A stretch of 35,471 bases of DNA from Clostridia bacterium (GTDB taxonomy: Bacteria; Bacillota; Clostridia; Oscillospirales; CAG-382), in the NCBI GenBank assembly GCA_017397805.1, contig JAFQHW010000032.1, positions 1-35,471 on the forward strand. Reading direction: 5' to 3'. A program made the position numbers and the translations under genes. The notes below the pieces were generated by a model. The model was given only the letters and a program-made list of their open reading frames with translations, ran no database searches and was not told the DNA's origin. This document shows, piece by piece, positions 32,465 through 35,471 of the stretch (position 1 is its first letter; every line of letters starts with the position of its first letter).

Positions 32465-33289
32465 TCATCCCTCAAGCTTTACGGCATATGGCTCTCTGTT
32501 TTTGAAATAATGGTATTCTCTGAACCCCAAATCGTAAAGTGCTTTTGCTCCCTTGTCAAAATTGATCCCCACGCGCTCAGCATGATGCGCATCGGAGCCT
32601 ATGGTAACAAGGGTGCCGCCCAGCTCCTTATACCTTGCCATTATATTCAAGGTGGGCATAAAGTTATCGTACGCAAGTCCGATCTGCGACACGTTAAGCT
32701 CCAAGGCTATTCGCCTTTCTATGATCGTATTCAAAATGCGGTCGATTTTTCTGCAATAGGGCTTGGTATCCATACCCTTATTGTACCTTCCGTTCATATA
32801 TTTAAGCGGGTTATCCAAGTGGGGCAGTATATCCATGTCCATACACTCCACCATCTCCTGCATATCCCTGAAATACGCTTGCATATATCCGTCCAGCTGT
32901 TCCGTGTCCCATTCGGAAAAATCAATTCGGCTGAAGCTTTTCCTTACGTCTTCAAACCGTACCGCGTGGACGGAGCTGAGAACTACGTCGGGGTTTATGG
33001 CACCTATAAAAATATCCGCGTTGGCTTTGTTCCAAACCGCCTCACCTAACTCCACGCCCGTAAAAAGTGCCAATCGAGGCGCAAAGTCCTTTGCCGCCTG
33101 CTTGGCACTTTTTACGGAGTCAACGATATGCGCCGTACTGTCCATACCCTTAAACTGCGGTATGTTAAAGTGGTCGGATATAACTATACCGTCAAGCCCC
33201 GCGGCAATAGCCGCTTTGCAAAGCTCTTCCGTGGTGCATACTGCATCGTGTGAGAAAGCGCTGTGGTTATGGCTGTCGTATCTCTTCAT
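32465..33289 (-). CDS. PHP domain phosphoesterase (histidinol-phosphatase HisJ-like)
   Basis: A 274-residue cytosolic metal-dependent phosphoesterase. Metal ligands are visible throughout: HNH (residues 7-9) and His14, SDH near 39, GVELGE, SSVHA, LPHLDNP, and the terminal GSDAHH. The layout matches HisJ-type histidinol-phosphate phosphatases, which make histidinol, but no other histidine-biosynthesis gene is in view, so the substrate is uncertain. ATG 33289 with GGGGGGGAA about 10 bases upstream and its own promoter. It is convergent with the CDF gene across element B1. Confidence 0.87.
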   Translation of the reverse strand: MKRYDSHNHSAFSHDAVCTTEELCKAAIAAGLDGIVISDHFNIPQFKGMDSTAHIVDSVKSAKQAAKDFAPRLALFTGVELGEAVWNKANADIFIGAINPDVVLSSVHAVRFEDVRKSFSRIDFSEWDTEQLDGYMQAYFRDMQEMVECMDMDILPHLDNPLKYMNGRYNKGMDTKPYCRKIDRILNTIIERRIALELNVSQIGLAYDNFMPTLNIMARYKELGGTLVTIGSDAHHAERVGINFDKGAKALYDLGFREYHYFKNREPYAVKLEG

Positions 33290-33316
33290 AAGCTTTTCCC
33301 CCCCTTAAACGCTATT

Positions 33317-33345
33317 ATGTTATCATAAAAACAATCGACTTTCAA
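33317..33345 (-). promoter_or_regulatory. Promoter of the PHP phosphoesterase gene
   Basis: Minus strand: -35 TTGAAA (33340-33345), 17-base spacer, -10 TAACAT (33317-33322), 28 bases before the start codon. Confidence 0.6.
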
Positions 33346-33395
33346 TAGAAAAAACAATGTTATTTTTTGCGGTTCAGACATTTTTTACATTCCCA

Positions 33396-33424
33396 TTGAC
33401 AAGGGGGCGCCTTTGTGTTATACT
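33396..33424 (+). promoter_or_regulatory. Promoter of the SseB-like/DUF805 gene
   Basis: Perfect -35 TTGACA (33396-33401), 17-base spacer, -10 TATACT (33419-33424). The ribosome site AAAGGAGAG precedes ATG 33465. Confidence 0.82.
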
Positions 33425-33464
33425 GATTAAAAGGCTGATTATTTTGCAAAAAGGAGAGATATAA

Positions 33465-35174
33465 ATGCCGCAAATTATAGATGAGAAGCTTTTGATTAAG
33501 CGTCTTTTCCGCGATATTCAAAAACACAGTCCCAGAAACTTTAACGTTTCCCATTACGTAGAAGAGGGTGAGAACGCTGTTAGAAGGCTTATCCCCAAGT
33601 TCTCTAATTTTGATGCTCTGGGCGTTGCTCTTAATTCCATAAGCGAGGAGGAGTATTTGCATAACGTTGCTTCCAACGGTATTGATACTCTTATCATTGC
33701 ATATAAGGCTATTGAGCATTTCGGCGCAAGTGCACATATAAAGGATACGGTTTTCGTGGCACTTGACCCTATTTTGGATCAGTTGAAGCTTCGTTTGGGC
33801 CCCAAGTATGAGGAGGAGCTTCTTGAGGAACAGAAGGAAAAGGATGCTATCCTTGCCGAAGCTAAGGAAAGCTTTGCTTCCCACGGCGTGGTTTATTATT
33901 TGAAGGCTGATATCGTTAAGGGCGACTATCCTTTCTTGGACAAGGCGGGCCTTCCTTGGTTGTTCACCGAAGAGGAATATGCGGTTAACGCAATGAGCAA
34001 GGCGGACTGCTTTAAGTGCTCCGTTGCCTCCTTCCCCGCAAGCGAGCTTACCAAGAAGATGAACGAGTTTGTTAATATGGGTATTAAGATGGCGCGTCTT
34101 AACCCCCATACTTTTGATAAAAACATCTCCTTTAACTGCCGTGATTTAGCAACGGTTGAGCATCCTCATTACGCGGCACCCGTTGCCCGTTCCGTTATCG
34201 CCTGCCTTTGCTTGAGCGAGGGTAGAAGTGCGGACCACCTTATTAACTACGGCGGCGAGGTTATGAGCAATTTGAGAACTGCCGCTTCTGCTCATATGCT
34301 TCTCGTTCCCTTCGTTCCCAAGGACAAGGGTGATTATCCTACGGGCAAGCTTTATTATACACCTTCTGCAAAGGTCGTTCCCGGTGCGCCTTCTGCGGCA
34401 AGCTTGGGCATCCCCGGCGGCGAAAAGCTCAGCGTTGCAGAAAAAGCTCTTAACAAAGGCAGTTACGACTTCTTGGTTACCGAGAACAGAGCGTATTGCT
34501 ATATCTCCGCGTTTACTAATATTGATGATATTTATGCTGAATACGGCAACGATATAAACGTTGGTTTGTTCACCTTCAGCGAACTGTTTGAGTTCGTTAC
34601 CTTGGATAAAAAGGTTAAAGGTGCCGACGGTGTGGCTATCTTCGCAGGCGAGAACAGACTTATGCTCAGCGCTTCCGAATCCGCTTCCATCGCTAAGACC
34701 ATAACGGTTAACGCTTATCAGGATTATACGGAAATGCAACGTTTACATAATCAAACCAAAGTTCAGTGGAAGGATGCTTTCCCTCCTCAGAGGTTTGTTC
34801 CCGCAGTTACCATAAGCGACGGTATCGTTAACTTCTTTACCAAGTTCTTCAGCCTCAAGGGCCGTTCCGCTAAGAAGGAGCTTGCCGCGGGTTATATTAT
34901 GTCCTACGGTTTAACGGCACTTTTGGTGCTTATGGCGGTTATGAATTCTTCCCTCAGCTTCGTTGCAGGCGTGGGCGCAGGTATTTTGGCAGTAGGTTTG
35001 TTTACCTGTCTTGTGCGCCGCGGTCACGATATGGGCAAGAGCGGTGCATCCAACGTGGTGCTTTCCGTTGTTTCCGTTTTGATATTCGTTGGCTTCTTCC
35101 TTTTCTTCCACTCCAGCGATAAGGATAACGCTTTCGGTGTAAGAAGAGATATTGACCATTGGGAAGTTAAGTAA
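33465..35174 (+). CDS. SseB-like and DUF805-like membrane protein
   Basis: A 569-residue protein with an unusual fusion. Residues 1-135 are helical and unrecognised, ending in an acidic EEELLEEQKEKD helix. Two regions resemble SseB domains: about 140-230 (LPWLFTEEEYA ... MGIKMARLNPH) and about 290-405 (YCYISAFTNIDDIY ... FTFSELFEFV ... GVAIFAGENRLML). Residues 455-550 look like DUF805: FFSLKGRSAKKELA, then hydrophobic segments at about 477-493, 498-516 and 530-548 with RRGHDMGKSG between the last two. So a large cytosolic sensor-like part is joined to a small membrane domain. Function unknown. It is a single-gene unit with its own promoter and terminator. Confidence 0.72.
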   Translation: MPQIIDEKLLIKRLFRDIQKHSPRNFNVSHYVEEGENAVRRLIPKFSNFDALGVALNSISEEEYLHNVASNGIDTLIIAYKAIEHFGASAHIKDTVFVALDPILDQLKLRLGPKYEEELLEEQKEKDAILAEAKESFASHGVVYYLKADIVKGDYPFLDKAGLPWLFTEEEYAVNAMSKADCFKCSVASFPASELTKKMNEFVNMGIKMARLNPHTFDKNISFNCRDLATVEHPHYAAPVARSVIACLCLSEGRSADHLINYGGEVMSNLRTAASAHMLLVPFVPKDKGDYPTGKLYYTPSAKVVPGAPSAASLGIPGGEKLSVAEKALNKGSYDFLVTENRAYCYISAFTNIDDIYAEYGNDINVGLFTFSELFEFVTLDKKVKGADGVAIFAGENRLMLSASESASIAKTITVNAYQDYTEMQRLHNQTKVQWKDAFPPQRFVPAVTISDGIVNFFTKFFSLKGRSAKKELAAGYIMSYGLTALLVLMAVMNSSLSFVAGVGAGILAVGLFTCLVRRGHDMGKSGASNVVLSVVSVLIFVGFFLFFHSSDKDNAFGVRRDIDHWEVK

Positions 35175-35196
35175 ATATAAAAATATCTAACAAACA

Positions 35197-35243
35197 GGGG
35201 CTGTCTCAAATGCAAGGATTGAGCATTTGAGACAGCCCCTTTT
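35197..35243 (+). terminator. Terminator made from family B end sequence
   Basis: A perfect 17-bp stem whose 5' arm begins GGGGCTGTCTCAAAT, the left end of family B, and whose 3' arm is the exact complement; it is followed by TTTTCTTCTTC. It lies 22 bases after the preceding stop codon and is a good intrinsic terminator. Confidence 0.8.
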
Positions 35244-35303
35244 CTTCTTCATTATATTTGTTTGTTTTCTTTTTCGCGCTCCGTGCCTTTGTCCGTGGTC
35301 TGA
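35240..35303 (+). repeat. Family A remnant, copy A4
   Basis: Only the 3' tail of family A remains: CTTCTTCATTAT, the T-rich stretch, CGCGCTCCGTGCC and GTCCGTGGTCTGA. It joins the upstream hairpin at the T-run where A1 and A2 have their variable hairpin, and it is followed by another hairpin (35302-35329). Same orientation as the preceding gene. Confidence 0.75.
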
Positions 35304-35329
35304 GGCTGTCGCAGATTTGCGACAGCCTC
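35302..35329 (+). terminator. Hairpin between A4 and B2
   Basis: GAGGCTGTCGCA and its exact complement form a 12-bp stem with a four-base loop. No U-run follows. It occupies the 3'-border hairpin position of family A. Confidence 0.5.
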
Positions 35330-35332
35330 AAG

Positions 35333-35471
35333 GGGCTGTCTCAAATTGAAATTTTGAGATGAAACCATATATAAAAGCTACAAAAAAATCAAGGGCATTC
35401 AAGCGATGTCCTTGATTTTTTGTTAAGCTTGCACATAACGTTCACAATTTGTTAATGCTATGAGACAGCCC
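35333..35471. mobile_element. Family B element, copy B2 (reaches the window end)
   Basis: The 135-bp core is identical to B1. Terminal inverted repeats are GGGCTGTCTCA and TGAGACAGCCC (11 bp, perfect). Same orientation as B1. The central terminator-like hairpin lies at 35383-35421. The element ends at the last base of the window, so its right flank and any target duplication cannot be seen. Confidence 0.8.

Noticed and set aside
32435-33049. A 204-codon plus-strand frame over the PHP gene
   Set aside because: The PHP metal motifs on the minus strand are unambiguous; the plus frame is a shadow.

Overview
The window reads as a chromosomal core segment of a Gram-positive, low-to-mid GC member of the Clostridia, probably gut-type. 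This rests on the hrcA-grpE-dnaK-dnaJ order with a CIRCE operator, a tetrahydrofolate riboswitch before folT-folC, the rplS-lepB-ylqF-rnhB-yraN order, a hisS-aspS pair, a DUF1540 gene and strong AGGAGG ribosome binding sites. Species cannot be assigned from sequence alone. Coding style looks uniform, and I see no phage, CRISPR array, tRNA or transposase gene.

Layout. 1-190: a strong minus-strand promoter reading off the left edge, with a leader that resembles those of Firmicutes rRNA operons. 189-2210: folT-folC (minus) under a THF riboswitch. 2340-7360: heat-shock operon hrcA-grpE-dnaK-dnaJ, interrupted by a structured 222-bp insertion. 7750-10610: low-molecular-weight phosphatase, tmcAL (convergent) and ackA. 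11257-13437 (minus): a Cys/Met PLP enzyme, a metallophosphoesterase and a small membrane protein. 13509-13688: a DUF1540 gene. 13692-18465 (minus): rplS, lepB, ylqF (rbgA), rnhB, yraN and thrC. 18691-20394: a zinc-ribbon, membrane-anchored cyclophilin. 20803-32269: one long same-strand run of MinD-like ATPase, MgsA homologue, hisS, aspS, a five-gene Gld-like ABC system ending in a lipoprotein, and a cation diffusion facilitator. 32465-33289 (minus): PHP phosphoesterase. 33465-35174: an SseB-like/DUF805 membrane protein.

The most unusual content is intergenic. At least five kinds of short, gene-less, highly structured repeats occupy the spaces after genes. Family A (about 227-267 bp, three full copies and one 64-bp remnant) always lies just 3' of a gene, in that gene's orientation, sandwiched between two hairpins. 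In two copies the flanking hairpin is a transcription terminator that seems to have been duplicated (about 21 bp) by insertion. Family B (135 bp, 11-bp terminal inverted repeats) is present twice with 100% identity and carries a bidirectional terminator-like hairpin. Element C (314 bp, with four AACTTCAC-type motifs) appears inserted in the loop of a duplicated ackA terminator. Element D (297 bp, 14-bp perfect terminal inverted repeats) sits exactly between ylqF and rnhB inside an operon. Element E lies between 19-bp direct repeats in the dnaK-dnaJ gap. Together they suggest non-autonomous elements that target, and rebuild, terminator hairpins.

Among proteins, the MgsA homologue lacks the residues aligned with the known catalytic Asp71, His98 and Asp101 of methylglyoxal synthase. 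YlqF has a degenerate G4 motif, and the cyclophilin has an unusual zinc-ribbon/membrane/repeat architecture.
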